A stretch of DNA of 64,000 bases from Pseudomonas sp. MYb185 (GTDB lineage: Bacteria > Pseudomonadota > Gammaproteobacteria > Pseudomonadales > Pseudomonadaceae): positions 1-64,000 of the forward strand of contig NZ_PCQD01000002.1 in the NCBI RefSeq assembly GCF_002979975.1, in the 5' to 3' direction. The notes below the pieces were generated by a model. It had not been told where the DNA came from. It saw only the letters and a program-made list of their open reading frames with translations, and made no database searches. Position 1 is the stretch's first letter. Each line of letters opens with the position of its first letter. Below, piece by piece: positions 32,295 through 41,344 of this stretch. The translations under genes and the position numbers were made by a program.

Positions 32295-33452
32295 TCAACT
32301 GCGGATATCCAGCCAGAGAATGGCGATCCGGTTGATGGTGCCCCACAGCCGTATCTTCATGCGGTGCGTCCAGGGCAGGGCCAGCCAGTCGTTCAGGGTC
32401 CATTCCCGTGACTCGGCAAAGTCGGCGGTGAAGCTCTGCTCCACCACCAGGGTCAGGCGGCTGTCGACGATGTTCTGGTTGGCTTCCAGATTCCAGTGCA
32501 GGGTCCAGTGATCGAAGTTGGACGAGCCCAGGCTCACCCAATCATCCACCAGTACCGTTTTCAGATGCAGGAAGCGCGGCTGATACTCGAAAATGCGTAC
32601 GCCAGCCGCCAACAGGCGCCGATAGTAGCGCTGACCGGCGTAGCGCACCGGTGGATGATCGGTTACCTCACCACACAACAGCAGGCGCACATCCACGCCA
32701 CGCCGGGCGGCCCGGGCCAGGGCCCGGCGGATGCGCCAGGTCGGTGCGAAATAGGGCGTGGCCAGCCAGACCTGGCGCTTGGCGCGGGCGATATTGGCCA
32801 GCAGCGCCTGCACCAGCTCCCGGTGGGTGCGGCCATCGGTCAGTGACACGCGCGCCAGGCCGTCGCTGCCGGACGGGTGTGGCGGCAGGCGTACCCGGCG
32901 CAGCCTTGCCGGCTGCCGACCGCCACGACGTTCGGTGACCTGCCACTGGCGCTCGAATATCGCCACCCAGTCCGCCACCACCGGCCCCTGCACCTCCAGC
33001 ATCTGTTCGTGCCACAGACAGCGCCCTTCGGTTCCGGGAATACAGAAGGCATCGGTGAAGCCCGCACCACCGATGAACACCACACCGCCATCGACGATGA
33101 CCAGCTTGCGGTGATCGCGATGCAGGTTGGAGCGGCCGCCCAGCAGGTTCAGTGGGTTGTAGAAGCGCAGATCGACACCACCCTGCAGCAACCGCTGGCG
33201 GTCGCTCTCCTGCAGTTCGCGACTGCCCAGGCTATCGAAGCGGCAGCGCACCCTCACTCCACGCGCCACCGCCTGCAGCAGGATATCCATGACCTTCTGC
33301 GTGCTGTTGCCGGACTCGACCAGATACAGTTCGATATCGATGCTGCAGACGGCCTGCGCCATGGCCTGCAGCATCCGCGGGAAGAAACGGTCCCCGTCCA
33401 TCATCAGTTCAAAGGTGTTGCCTTCACGCCAGGGATAGATCGGGGTTGCCAT
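32295..33452 (-). CDS. Phospholipase D-type cardiolipin synthase (ClsB-like)
   Basis: 385 residues with two HKD half-sites: HRDHRKLVIVDGGVVFIGG and HLKTVLVDDWVSLGSSNFD. Such enzymes join phosphatidyl groups to make cardiolipin; the absence of N-terminal membrane helices fits ClsB rather than ClsA. ATG 33452 follows AAAGG; the open frame back to 33488 adds residues encoded by a dispersed repeat and is less likely. Convergent with the diguanylate cyclase gene, with four bases between stops. Confidence 0.88.
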   Translation of the reverse strand: MATPIYPWREGNTFELMMDGDRFFPRMLQAMAQAVCSIDIELYLVESGNSTQKVMDILLQAVARGVRVRCRFDSLGSRELQESDRQRLLQGGVDLRFYNPLNLLGGRSNLHRDHRKLVIVDGGVVFIGGAGFTDAFCIPGTEGRCLWHEQMLEVQGPVVADWVAIFERQWQVTERRGGRQPARLRRVRLPPHPSGSDGLARVSLTDGRTHRELVQALLANIARAKRQVWLATPYFAPTWRIRRALARAARRGVDVRLLLCGEVTDHPPVRYAGQRYYRRLLAAGVRIFEYQPRFLHLKTVLVDDWVSLGSSNFDHWTLHWNLEANQNIVDSRLTLVVEQSFTADFAESREWTLNDWLALPWTHRMKIRLWGTINRIAILWLDIRS

Positions 33453-33469
33453 GGGTACCTTTGCTGTCA

Positions 33470-33491
33470 GGGTCTGTTGCCATTTCATTGC
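33470..33491. repeat. GGGTCTGTT-type repeat, copy 2
   Basis: This segment, starting GGGTCTGTTGCC, matches 19291-19313 apart from two mismatches and one indel, and lies 18 bases upstream of the cardiolipin synthase-like gene's start. The rest of the 33453-33714 spacer shows nothing definite. Confidence 0.5.
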
Positions 33492-33714
33492 AAAGCGCGT
33501 TGCAGCTGACTGATCCAGTCGAGAAACTCAGTGAGCATAGCAGTCTCGACAAACGCCCGAGCATGCTGCGGCTCATCATCGTGAACACGGGCCGGCGACA
33601 GGCGTCTGTCAAACACCCACCGGTGTCATCCAAACGCCACCAATACGTCATGCAGGTGACATGGCCTCTGGTCAGCATAAGCCTCAGATCAAGGATGCTG
33701 CGCTGGAGGTATCG

Positions 33715-34473
33715 ATGACATATTATGTAGCACAGGCAACACAGCAGATCAGCCAGTCTCCGCTGGTGGTCGAGCTGACCACCGCCCCCGCCGCCCTGAG
33801 GGAAGCCCAGGCGCTGCGCTACCGGATCTTCGCTGAAGAATGCGGCGCCCGGCTCGACAGCCCCGTCGAAGGACTCGACCTCGATGCGTTCGACGCCCAC
33901 TGCGAACACCTGCTGGTCCGCGACCGTGATAGCGGTCAGGTGGTCGCCACCACCCGCCTGCTCGACAGCAATGGCGCGGTACAAGCCGGTGGCTTCTACA
34001 GCGAGAGCGAGTTCCACCTTGTCGGTCTCACCCACCTGCGCGGGCCGATCCTGGAGATCGGTCGCACCTGCGTGCATGCCGATTATCGCAACGGCGCCAC
34101 CATCGCCGTGCTCTGGTCAGGGCTGGCGCAACTGATGAACGAGCGCAATTACAGCTTCCTGATGGGCTGCGCCAGCATCGGCATGGGCGATGGCGGCATC
34201 CAGGCCCACGCCATCATGCAACGCCTGCGCGAACGCTACCTGAGCCGGGAATGGCTGAATGCGGTGCCACGCCTGCCGTTGGCGGACATCGATCTGCCGG
34301 CCAACGTCACCGCGCAGATACCGCCGCTACTCAAGGCTTATATGCGCCTCGGCGCGAAGATCTGCGGCGAACCCTGCTGGGACCCCGCATTCAACGTCGC
34401 CGATGTCTTCATCCTGCTGCGCCGGGAACAACTGTGCCCGCGCTACGCCCGCCATTTCAAGGCGGTCAGTTGA
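33715..34473 (+). CDS. olsB: L-ornithine N(alpha)-acyltransferase
   Basis: 252 residues of the GNAT-related OlsB family. It adds a 3-hydroxyacyl chain from ACP to ornithine, the first step to ornithine lipids. The N-terminal [19 protein letters not shown] and the [23 protein letters not shown] core are characteristic. ATG 33715 follows GGAGG at five bases; the 18 residues open upstream are probably not used. Its stop overlaps the olsA start (TGATG). Ornithine lipids replace phospholipids when phosphate is scarce. Confidence 0.93.
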   Translation: MTYYVAQATQQISQSPLVVELTTAPAALREAQALRYRIFAEECGARLDSPVEGLDLDAFDAHCEHLLVRDRDSGQVVATTRLLDSNGAVQAGGFYSESEFHLVGLTHLRGPILEIGRTCVHADYRNGATIAVLWSGLAQLMNERNYSFLMGCASIGMGDGGIQAHAIMQRLRERYLSREWLNAVPRLPLADIDLPANVTAQIPPLLKAYMRLGAKICGEPCWDPAFNVADVFILLRREQLCPRYARHFKAVS

Positions 34474-35255
34474 TGCCCTGGCGGCGCCGGCTATGGCGCG
34501 TGCCGGCGGTCGCCGGCTGGGTGGTGCTCGGTCTGCTGTTGGCCAGCCTGCTGCAATTGATACCCATGCGCTGGCGCACCGGCCCGCGCCAATCCCTCAC
34601 CAGTTGGTGGATGCGCAGACTGCTGCGCCTGTTGCCGCTGCGTATTCGTTGCCACGGCCAGCCAACCCGCGAGAGTGCGCTCTGGGTCGGCAACCATGTT
34701 TCATGGCTGGATATCATCCTGCTCGGCGCCCAGGCACCGGTACGTTTCGTTGCCAAGGCCGAGGTACGCCAGTGGCCGCTGCTGGGCTGGCTGGCGCACA
34801 GTGCCGGCACCCTGTTCCTGCGCCGGGGCCAGGCCAGCGGGGAGAATGCCAGTCAGCAGATGGCTGCGGTGCTGGAACGGGGGCAAAGCCTGGTATTGTT
34901 CGCTGAAGGTACCACCACAGCGGGAGATCAGGTACGTACCTTCCATGGGCGCCTGCTGGGTTGGGCAGCTGAATGCAAGGTGCCCATCCAGCCGGTCGCA
35001 GTGGCATACCGCCGCCATGGCCGGGTGGATACCATCGCGCCCTTCATCGATGACGATGAATTTTCCCGACACCTGTGGCGTCTGCTGGGCTCCGCCACAA
35101 TCGATGTACAGCTGCATTTCCCGCCGCTGATTGACAGTCATGGCCTCGAACGCAACCAACTGGCCCGTCGCGCCCGCCATGCAGTGGTTCAGGCATTGGG
35201 GCTGGAGGACAGCAGCGACCGCCAATCCGCTGCCTCCCTGAGCGCCGCCGCCTGA
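34473..35255 (+). CDS. olsA: Lyso-ornithine lipid O-acyltransferase (PlsC family)
   Basis: 260 residues. It acylates lyso-ornithine lipid to finish ornithine lipid synthesis. It has an N-terminal hydrophobic segment (about 11-31), the acyltransferase motif NHVSWLD (H-x4-D), and FAEGTT. Coupled to olsB by TGATG, so the pair forms one unit as in P. aeruginosa olsBA. The last 67 bases overlap the 3' end of acpH on the other strand. Confidence 0.92.
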   Translation: MPWRRRLWRVPAVAGWVVLGLLLASLLQLIPMRWRTGPRQSLTSWWMRRLLRLLPLRIRCHGQPTRESALWVGNHVSWLDIILLGAQAPVRFVAKAEVRQWPLLGWLAHSAGTLFLRRGQASGENASQQMAAVLERGQSLVLFAEGTTTAGDQVRTFHGRLLGWAAECKVPIQPVAVAYRRHGRVDTIAPFIDDDEFSRHLWRLLGSATIDVQLHFPPLIDSHGLERNQLARRARHAVVQALGLEDSSDRQSAASLSAAA

Positions 35256-35824
35256 GACTCGGCAAACTCGATCACCTCGGGCATGAACGCCAGGAAATCG
35301 TTCTCGAAGCCCTGATAATCCCGCTCCAGTTCGTCGACCGCACCCGGCAGAGGATTGCCTGGCCGCAGCCGGCGGGCCATATTGTCCAACGCCTGGTGCA
35401 GGTTCTGCAGTTCGGCGTAACTGCCCAGCCAATCCTGCTCGGCCATACGCACCAGCACCGCCCTCGCCCGCTCCGGCATCAACGCCTGCTGGCTCAGCAC
35501 CGCCTGATACATCTGCGCGGTAAACATCGCCAGCGGCTGATCAGCGAATTGTGTCCAGTTACGGGCCAGCAGATGGTCATAGAACATATCGACCATGATG
35601 CCGGCGTAGCGCCGCCGCTCGCCGCTGATTCGCGTCTTGCTGCGCAGCACCAGCGGATGCCGATCGGTGAACGCATCGATACGCCGGTGCAGCCAGATAC
35701 CCTGGCGCACCGGGTCCGGCAAGGCAATGGAGACCACCGGTCCCCTGACGAAATCGCCCAGCAGGCCACCCAACGCCTGCTGCGGATCGGCGGGGCCCAG
35801 GCGCAGGTGCGCGAGGAAGTTCAT
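35189..35824 (-). CDS. acpH: Acyl carrier protein phosphodiesterase
   Basis: 211 residues. It removes the phosphopantetheine arm from acyl carrier protein. The start MNFLAHLRLG and the core GLLGDFVRG...QGIWLHRRIDAFTDRHP are typical of AcpH. It is about 18 residues longer than E. coli AcpH, and the extra C-terminal part is what overlaps olsA. Its start overlaps the upstream coiled-coil gene's stop (TGATG). Confidence 0.93.
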   Translation of the reverse strand: MNFLAHLRLGPADPQQALGGLLGDFVRGPVVSIALPDPVRQGIWLHRRIDAFTDRHPLVLRSKTRISGERRRYAGIMVDMFYDHLLARNWTQFADQPLAMFTAQMYQAVLSQQALMPERARAVLVRMAEQDWLGSYAELQNLHQALDNMARRLRPGNPLPGAVDELERDYQGFENDFLAFMPEVIEFAESQAAALREAADWRSLLSSSPNA

Positions 35825-36720
35825 CAGCGCTGATTCATCTGCTGCTGCAGATTGCTGAGCTGGCTCTGCAGGGTGGAAATGTTGCGATTGGCCTGCAGGC
35901 GGAAGCTGTCGATCGCCCGCAGTGAATCCTCGGTACTGGCCAGCCGCTGATCGATCTCGCTGCGCAGTACCAGCATTTCCTGCTCCACGCTGGTGCCGGA
36001 AGAAGCTTGCAACAACGCCTGTAACTCGCCGCGCTGGCGTGCCAGTTGGGTACCCTGCTCCTCCAGCTGACGCTCCAGCTCGGCCAGCCCCTGCAGCCGC
36101 TCAGAGGCCTGCGTCAGATCGTTGCGCAGACCGGCCTGGGCTTCGCTGGTCGACTCGACCTGCAGGGTCAGCTCGGTCAATGACTGCTGCTGCCGCTCAA
36201 CCTGTTCACCCAGCGTGCCGGCCAGCCCATCCAGGGTCGTCAGCCGCTGCGTGTGGGTTTCCATCGCCTGCTGCAATCGCTGTTGCTGCTCCTGTAGCGC
36301 CTCTTGCTGTGTCTGCTGGATGGCTGCCAGTTGCTCCACCTTCTGCTCCAGCTGACTGAGTTGCTGTGCCCGGCTCTGCTCACCCTGGCTGAGATTGGAT
36401 TCAGTGGCGATGACCTTGCCACTGATGTCCTGCAGACGACCCGCTGCCTCCTCGCTGATCCGCGCGAAACTCTCCTGGGTTGCCACCAGTTGGCGTTGCA
36501 ATCGACTCTGCTGCTGGTGACTCCAGTAACCAAGCCCGACCAGCGCGATCAGCAGGCTCAGGCATACCGCCCACAGCGCGCCGTTGCGCTGGCGGCGCGG
36601 CGTGGGTTCACGCACCGCACGCACCACAGGTGGCTCCGCCGCGCCGGGGCGTTCCGTCACCCGGTCATCGTCGGTCGCCCGGATCCGCGGCAGGTCCCCG
36701 TCGATATCATCATTGCGCAT
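35824..36720 (-). CDS. Single-span membrane protein with long periplasmic coiled coil, unrecognised
   Basis: 298 residues. A charged, Pro/Arg-rich cytoplasmic N-terminus (1-48) precedes one transmembrane helix (about 50-68, GALWAVCLSLLIALVGLGYW). The remainder is almost entirely Gln/Leu/Glu-rich coiled coil, ending STLQSQLSNLQQQMNQR. No catalytic motif is seen. ATG 36720 follows AGGGGGG; the frame open upstream to 36777 is not supported. Translationally coupled to acpH (TGATG). A cell-envelope scaffold role is possible but unproven. Confidence 0.8.
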   Translation of the reverse strand: MRNDDIDGDLPRIRATDDDRVTERPGAAEPPVVRAVREPTPRRQRNGALWAVCLSLLIALVGLGYWSHQQQSRLQRQLVATQESFARISEEAAGRLQDISGKVIATESNLSQGEQSRAQQLSQLEQKVEQLAAIQQTQQEALQEQQQRLQQAMETHTQRLTTLDGLAGTLGEQVERQQQSLTELTLQVESTSEAQAGLRNDLTQASERLQGLAELERQLEEQGTQLARQRGELQALLQASSGTSVEQEMLVLRSEIDQRLASTEDSLRAIDSFRLQANRNISTLQSQLSNLQQQMNQR

Positions 36721-36777
36721 ACATTCCCCCCTGTTAGCCAAAATGTCGTTGACCGCGCTGGTAGTTGAAAGTGGCAA

Positions 36778-37716
36778 TCATTCTGCGTCCTGGCCAGGCC
36801 ACTGACCAGTGGCAATCCGCCCGTCATGGATGGGCCCGAGGCTGTGCGGAGCCTGCTGCTGCAACTGTCGAGTCAATTGCTCCAGCAACTGTCCGCCGCT
36901 GCGCCAGTAATGCCAGTACAGCGGCACATCCACATGCTGACCGGGCAGCAACTGCCGCAGCCGCCCGTCAGCCAGCTCGGCACTGATCTGCAGCGCCGGC
37001 ACCATGCCCCAACCCAGGCCGGCACACAACAGACGGACGAAGCCCTCCGACGAGGGGCACAGGTGATGCGGAAAGTCCCCGCTGAAGCCACAGCTCGCCA
37101 GAAACCGATGTTGCAGACGGTCATCCGGACCGAACACGATCGCTGGCGCCTTGCTCAGGGTAGCCTCGGTCACTCCACTGGCGAAATAGTGCTCGATGAA
37201 GTCGGCGTGGCCCACCGCGAGATAACGCATGGCGCCCAGCGGTATCGCACGGGCCCCGGCCACTGGCTGCTCGCTGGCACAGACGCAGCCCACCACCTCT
37301 CCGGCACGCATGCGGCGCAGCCCCACATCCTGATCGTCGACCAGCAGTTCCAGCAGCAATTCCTGACGCTGGCACAACCCGGCCACGGCATCGGCCCACC
37401 AGGTCGCCAGGCTGTCGGCGTTCAATGCCACCCGTAGCCGCGGCGGGGCATCGCCTTCTCCCTGCATGGGTACATCGTGCTGCAGATCGCGCTCCAGCAG
37501 GCGCACCTGCTGAACGTGGTTGAGCAGACGCTGGCCGGCCTCGGTCGGCATCGGCGGCGAGGCTCGGAGCAGTACCGGCGCGCCCACCCGCGCTTCCAGC
37601 AGCTTGATGCGCTGGGACACCGCCGACTGGGACAGGCCCAGCAGCCGCGCCGCACGTTCGAAGCCGCCCTGTTCGACGACACTGGCCAGCGCCTGGAGAA
37701 GCTTGTAGTCCAGCAT
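36778..37716 (-). CDS. argP: LysR-type regulator ArgP (IciA family)
   Basis: 312 residues. An N-terminal winged helix-turn-helix (ERAARLLGLSQSAVSQRIKLLEARVG) is followed by an effector-binding domain. ArgP activates the exporter argO in response to arginine or lysine. The divergent neighbour is a LysE/ArgO exporter, the classical pairing. Two CTTATACCC direct repeats in the 91-base spacer could be part of the shared control region. Confidence 0.92.
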   Translation of the reverse strand: MLDYKLLQALASVVEQGGFERAARLLGLSQSAVSQRIKLLEARVGAPVLLRASPPMPTEAGQRLLNHVQQVRLLERDLQHDVPMQGEGDAPPRLRVALNADSLATWWADAVAGLCQRQELLLELLVDDQDVGLRRMRAGEVVGCVCASEQPVAGARAIPLGAMRYLAVGHADFIEHYFASGVTEATLSKAPAIVFGPDDRLQHRFLASCGFSGDFPHHLCPSSEGFVRLLCAGLGWGMVPALQISAELADGRLRQLLPGQHVDVPLYWHYWRSGGQLLEQLTRQLQQQAPHSLGPIHDGRIATGQWPGQDAE

Positions 37717-37807
37717 CAGTTAAGCTTATACCCCATTAGTAACATTTGTTTCTCTTATACCCGTCCTGCCCGCAGACTACCAGCCTTTCCCTGGCCGGAG
37801 CCATTGC

Positions 37808-38431
37808 ATGAACTATCTCGCAAGTTACCTGAACGGGCTGCTGGTCGCCGCCGGGCTGATCATGGCCATCGGTGCGCAGAATGCCTTCGTGCTCGCCCAG
37901 GGGCTACGCCGTGAGCATCATGTGAGCGTGGCCGTGGTCTGCATGAGTTGCGACGCCTTGCTGATCGTGGCCGGCACCTTCGGCCTGGCGGTACTGTTGC
38001 AGCAGCATCCGCTGGCAATGGAGGTGACCCGCTGGGGCGGGGTTATCTTCCTGGTTGGTTATGCGCTGCTGGCCATTCGCCGCGCGTTCGGTACCCAGGC
38101 CCTGGCCACCCACGCTGCCAGCCGTCCGCAGCGCACCCGCCGCACCGTACTGCTGGCAACCCTGGCGATCACCCTGCTCAATCCCCATGTGTATCTCGAT
38201 ACCCTGGTGCTGATCGGCTCGGTCGGCGCGCAGCAGAGCCTGCCGGTATTGTTCGCCCTGGGCGCCGCCAGCGCCTCGATCCTGTGGTTCTTCAGTCTGG
38301 CGCTGGGAGCAGCCAGACTGGCGCCCGTCCTGCAACGCCCGATGACCTGGCGACTGATCGACCTGGCGGTTGCCGCGATGATGCTGAAGGTGGCATGGAC
38401 ACTGCTATCACCGGCATTGCAGAGCACATGA
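37808..38431 (+). CDS. argO: LysE/ArgO-type basic amino acid exporter
   Basis: 207 residues with about six transmembrane helices. It exports arginine or lysine across the inner membrane. The N-terminal GLLVAAGLIMAIGAQNAFVLAQGLRREH is characteristic of ArgO. Controlled, by position, by the divergent argP. sodB follows 161 bases downstream with its own probable promoter. Confidence 0.92.
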   Translation: MNYLASYLNGLLVAAGLIMAIGAQNAFVLAQGLRREHHVSVAVVCMSCDALLIVAGTFGLAVLLQQHPLAMEVTRWGGVIFLVGYALLAIRRAFGTQALATHAASRPQRTRRTVLLATLAITLLNPHVYLDTLVLIGSVGAQQSLPVLFALGAASASILWFFSLALGAARLAPVLQRPMTWRLIDLAVAAMMLKVAWTLLSPALQST

Positions 38432-38475
38432 GCGTAGCCAACTGCGGTTGCAACATGGCTAGCCCCGCCACAGAA

Positions 38476-38484
38476 TGCTATGAT
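38476..38484 (+). promoter_or_regulatory. Probable extended -10 promoter of sodB
   Basis: TGCTATGAT carries TG-n before TATGAT (five of six), about 108 bases before the sodB start. The -35 region is weak, which an extended -10 tolerates. No Fur box was identified by eye. Confidence 0.45.
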
Positions 38485-38592
38485 CTTGCTGCTAAATAGA
38501 GGGGCGGCGCCCGCAGTCATCATCTGGCGCAAGAGACCCCAACCGGGACTGCTCACCCAACCGCCCTGATAACCTGAAGATGGAGAGAGACC

Positions 38593-39174
38593 ATGCCTTT
38601 CGAACTACCCGCACTTCCCTATGCCCAGGACGCTCTGCAGCCGCATATCTCCGCCGAGACTCTGGAATACCACTACGGCAAGCACCATAACACCTACGTG
38701 GTCAACCTGAACAACCTGATCGCCGGTACCGAGTACGAAGGCAAGACCCTGGAAGAGATCATCAAGACCTCCAGCGGTGGCCTGTTCAACAACGCCGCCC
38801 AGGTCTGGAACCACACCTTCTACTGGAACTGCCTGAGCCCCAATGGCGGCGGCGAGCCTACTGGTGAACTGGCCGAAGCCATCAACAAGGCATTCGGTTC
38901 CTTCGACGCGTTCAAGGACGAGTTCAGCAAGGTTTCCATTGGCACCTTCGGCTCCGGCTGGGGCTGGCTGGTGAAAAAGGCTGACGGTTCCCTGGCCCTG
39001 GCCAGCACCATCGGCGCCGGCAACCCGATCACTTCCGGTGACACCCCGCTGCTGACCTGCGACGTATGGGAGCATGCCTATTACATCGATTACCGCAACG
39101 CTCGTCCGAAATACGTAGAGGCGTTCTGGAATCTGGTCAACTGGGATTTCGTGGCGAAGAACTTCGCTGGCTGA
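38593..39174 (+). CDS. sodB: Iron superoxide dismutase
   Basis: 193 residues, the SodB length. It converts superoxide to peroxide and oxygen in the cytoplasm. The start [20 protein letters not shown], the metal-site region [13 protein letters not shown], and [20 protein letters not shown] (metal ligands Asp and His) are classical. [17 protein letters not shown] favours the iron type. GGAGAGAG precedes the ATG. Confidence 0.97.
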   Translation: MPFELPALPYAQDALQPHISAETLEYHYGKHHNTYVVNLNNLIAGTEYEGKTLEEIIKTSSGGLFNNAAQVWNHTFYWNCLSPNGGGEPTGELAEAINKAFGSFDAFKDEFSKVSIGTFGSGWGWLVKKADGSLALASTIGAGNPITSGDTPLLTCDVWEHAYYIDYRNARPKYVEAFWNLVNWDFVAKNFAG

Positions 39175-39191
39175 AGCCTGGCTTGATACCG

Positions 39192-39226
39192 ACAAGACAC
39201 CCCGCTACTGCGGGGTGTCTTGTTTT
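39192..39226 (+). terminator. Rho-independent terminator of sodB
   Basis: ACAAGACACCCCGC (39192-39205) pairs with GCGGGGTGTCTTGT (39210-39223), followed by TTT. It lies 17 bases after the sodB stop. Confidence 0.9.
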
Positions 39227-39289
39227 CAGCTGTTGCGCCGTATCATTTCCGAATGCATGATGCGATAAACGGAGAAAAGGACGGCCCGA

Positions 39290-41344
39290 GTGAAAGTGGA
39301 TCCACGGCACAGTCTTTCGGTCAAGCTGTTGCAGTTGGTGCTATTGTGGGCGCTGCTGGCGGGCATGTTGCTGAGCCTGGCACAGATATTGTTCGACTTG
39401 CGCACCGTGCGCACATCCATCACCCAGGATGCCGACGAAATTCTGACGATGTTCCATGACCCGGCCAGCCAGGCCATCTTCAGCCTGGACAAGGAAATGG
39501 CCACCCAGGTCATCGAAGGTCTGTTCGCCAACCGCGCCGTGCACTTCGCCGCTATCGGCCATCCCGACGAAGCGCCGCTGGCCAGCCGTGAACGCCCGTT
39601 GAGCAAATTTCCCTACCGGTATCTCACCGACCCGCTGTTCGGTATCGAGCAGCGCTTCAGCATTCCCCTGCTTGGCCGCGCGCCCTACAACGAGTATTAC
39701 GGCGATCTGCAGCTGACCCTGGAAACCGCACCCTATGGCCAGACCTTCCTGCGCAACTCGCTGATCATCCTGATCACCGGCCTGCTGCGCGCCCTGGTGA
39801 TGGCCGGTGCGGTCTATCTGGTCTATCACGTGCTGCTGACCCGGCCGCTGGCCCGGATCATCGAGCACATCAGTGAGATCAATCCGGAGCAGCCCGGCAA
39901 AATGATGGTGCCCATGCTCCCCGGCCAGGAAAAGAACGAACTGGGGCTGTGGATCACCAAGATCAATGAGCTGCTGGACGCTATCGAGCGCAACCGCAGC
40001 CAGCGCCACGAGGCGGAGGCCAGCCTGCTGCACATGGCCCAGCATGACCAACTGACCGGCCTGCCCAACCGCAGCATATTGCTGGAACAGCTGAGCCGGG
40101 TGCTGGCCGATGCCCGGCGGCGCCAGCGCAGCGTGGCGGTGCTGTGCTGCGGGTTGGATGATTTCAAGGAGGTCAATGAGAAATTCAGCTACCAGGCGGG
40201 CGATAAACTGCTGGTAGCGGTCGCCGAGCGCCTTCAATCGCATAGCGGACGCCTGACCAGCGTGGCGCGCCTGGGCGGCGACCAGTTTGCGCTGATCGTC
40301 ACCGACGTGGCTGAGCCCTATGAAGTAGCCGAACTGGCGCAGCAGATACTGGATGAGTTGAGCCAGCCGTTCCCGCTCGATGATGCCAGCGTGGTTCTGC
40401 AGGCCACCATCGGCATCACCCTGTTCCCGGAAGATGGTATGGACGCCAGCAAGCTGCTGCAGAAAGCCGAACAGACCATGATGCTGGCCAAGATCCGCTC
40501 GCGCAATCGCTACCAGTTCTATATCGCCAGCGTCGACAGCGAGATGCGCGTGCGCCGCGAGCTGGCCTCGAGCCTGCGCGAGGCGTTGCTGCGCAACGAG
40601 TTCCACCTGGTGTATCAACCACAGATCAATCTCACCGACCGCCGGGTGGTGGGCGTCGAGGCGCTGCTGCGCTGGCATCATCCCGAGCGTGGGCTGGTAC
40701 CACCGGATCTGTTCATTCCGCTGGCAGAACAAAGCGGGGCGATCATTGCCATCGGCGAGTGGGTACTGGACCAGGCCTGTCGGCAATTGCGCGACTGGCA
40801 GCAGGCCGGCAGACCGGACCTGCGTATGTCGGTCAATCTCTCGACCGTGCAGCTGCATCACCCCGATCTCAGCGCGATGGTCACCCGTGTGCTGCAGCGC
40901 TACGCCCTGCCGCGCAACAGTCTGGAGCTGGAAGTCACCGAAACCGGCCTGATGGAAGATATCCAGGCCGCCGCACGGCACCTGAACGAGTTGAAGCGTA
41001 CCGGCGTACAGATTGCCCTGGACGACTTCGGCACCGGCTACTCCTCGCTGAGCTACCTGCGCGGTCTGCCGCTGGACAAGATCAAGATCGACAAGAGCTT
41101 CACCGGTGACCTGCTGGTCGATCATGATGACCGCAATATCGTGCGCATCATCATCCAGTTGGGGCGCAACCTGAACATGCAGGTAATCGCCGAGGGCGTG
41201 GAGTCGGCAGAGCAGGAAGCCTATCTGAGCGCCGAGGGTTGCCATGAGGGCCAGGGCTACTTCTACAGCCGCCCGCTGACAGCGGCGGCGCTACTGGAGT
41301 GGATGCGCAACTACGAACAGACACTCAGCAGCGTAAGCGATTAG
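39290..41344 (+). CDS. bifA: Cyclic di-GMP phosphodiesterase BifA-like (GGDEF-EAL)
   Basis: 684 residues (P. aeruginosa BifA, directly after sodB, is about 687). It has an N-terminal transmembrane helix (about 12-35), a periplasmic domain, a second helix (about 157-183), a HAMP-like linker, a GGDEF domain with degenerate GGDQF (329-333) and an EAL domain with intact E457-A-L and DDFGTGYSSLSYL. The GGDQF variant and the position are those of BifA, whose EAL domain degrades cyclic di-GMP and favours swarming over biofilm. Translation begins at GTG 39290 after AAGGA. Confidence 0.92.
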   Translation: MKVDPRHSLSVKLLQLVLLWALLAGMLLSLAQILFDLRTVRTSITQDADEILTMFHDPASQAIFSLDKEMATQVIEGLFANRAVHFAAIGHPDEAPLASRERPLSKFPYRYLTDPLFGIEQRFSIPLLGRAPYNEYYGDLQLTLETAPYGQTFLRNSLIILITGLLRALVMAGAVYLVYHVLLTRPLARIIEHISEINPEQPGKMMVPMLPGQEKNELGLWITKINELLDAIERNRSQRHEAEASLLHMAQHDQLTGLPNRSILLEQLSRVLADARRRQRSVAVLCCGLDDFKEVNEKFSYQAGDKLLVAVAERLQSHSGRLTSVARLGGDQFALIVTDVAEPYEVAELAQQILDELSQPFPLDDASVVLQATIGITLFPEDGMDASKLLQKAEQTMMLAKIRSRNRYQFYIASVDSEMRVRRELASSLREALLRNEFHLVYQPQINLTDRRVVGVEALLRWHHPERGLVPPDLFIPLAEQSGAIIAIGEWVLDQACRQLRDWQQAGRPDLRMSVNLSTVQLHHPDLSAMVTRVLQRYALPRNSLELEVTETGLMEDIQAAARHLNELKRTGVQIALDDFGTGYSSLSYLRGLPLDKIKIDKSFTGDLLVDHDDRNIVRIIIQLGRNLNMQVIAEGVESAEQEAYLSAEGCHEGQGYFYSRPLTAAALLEWMRNYEQTLSSVSD

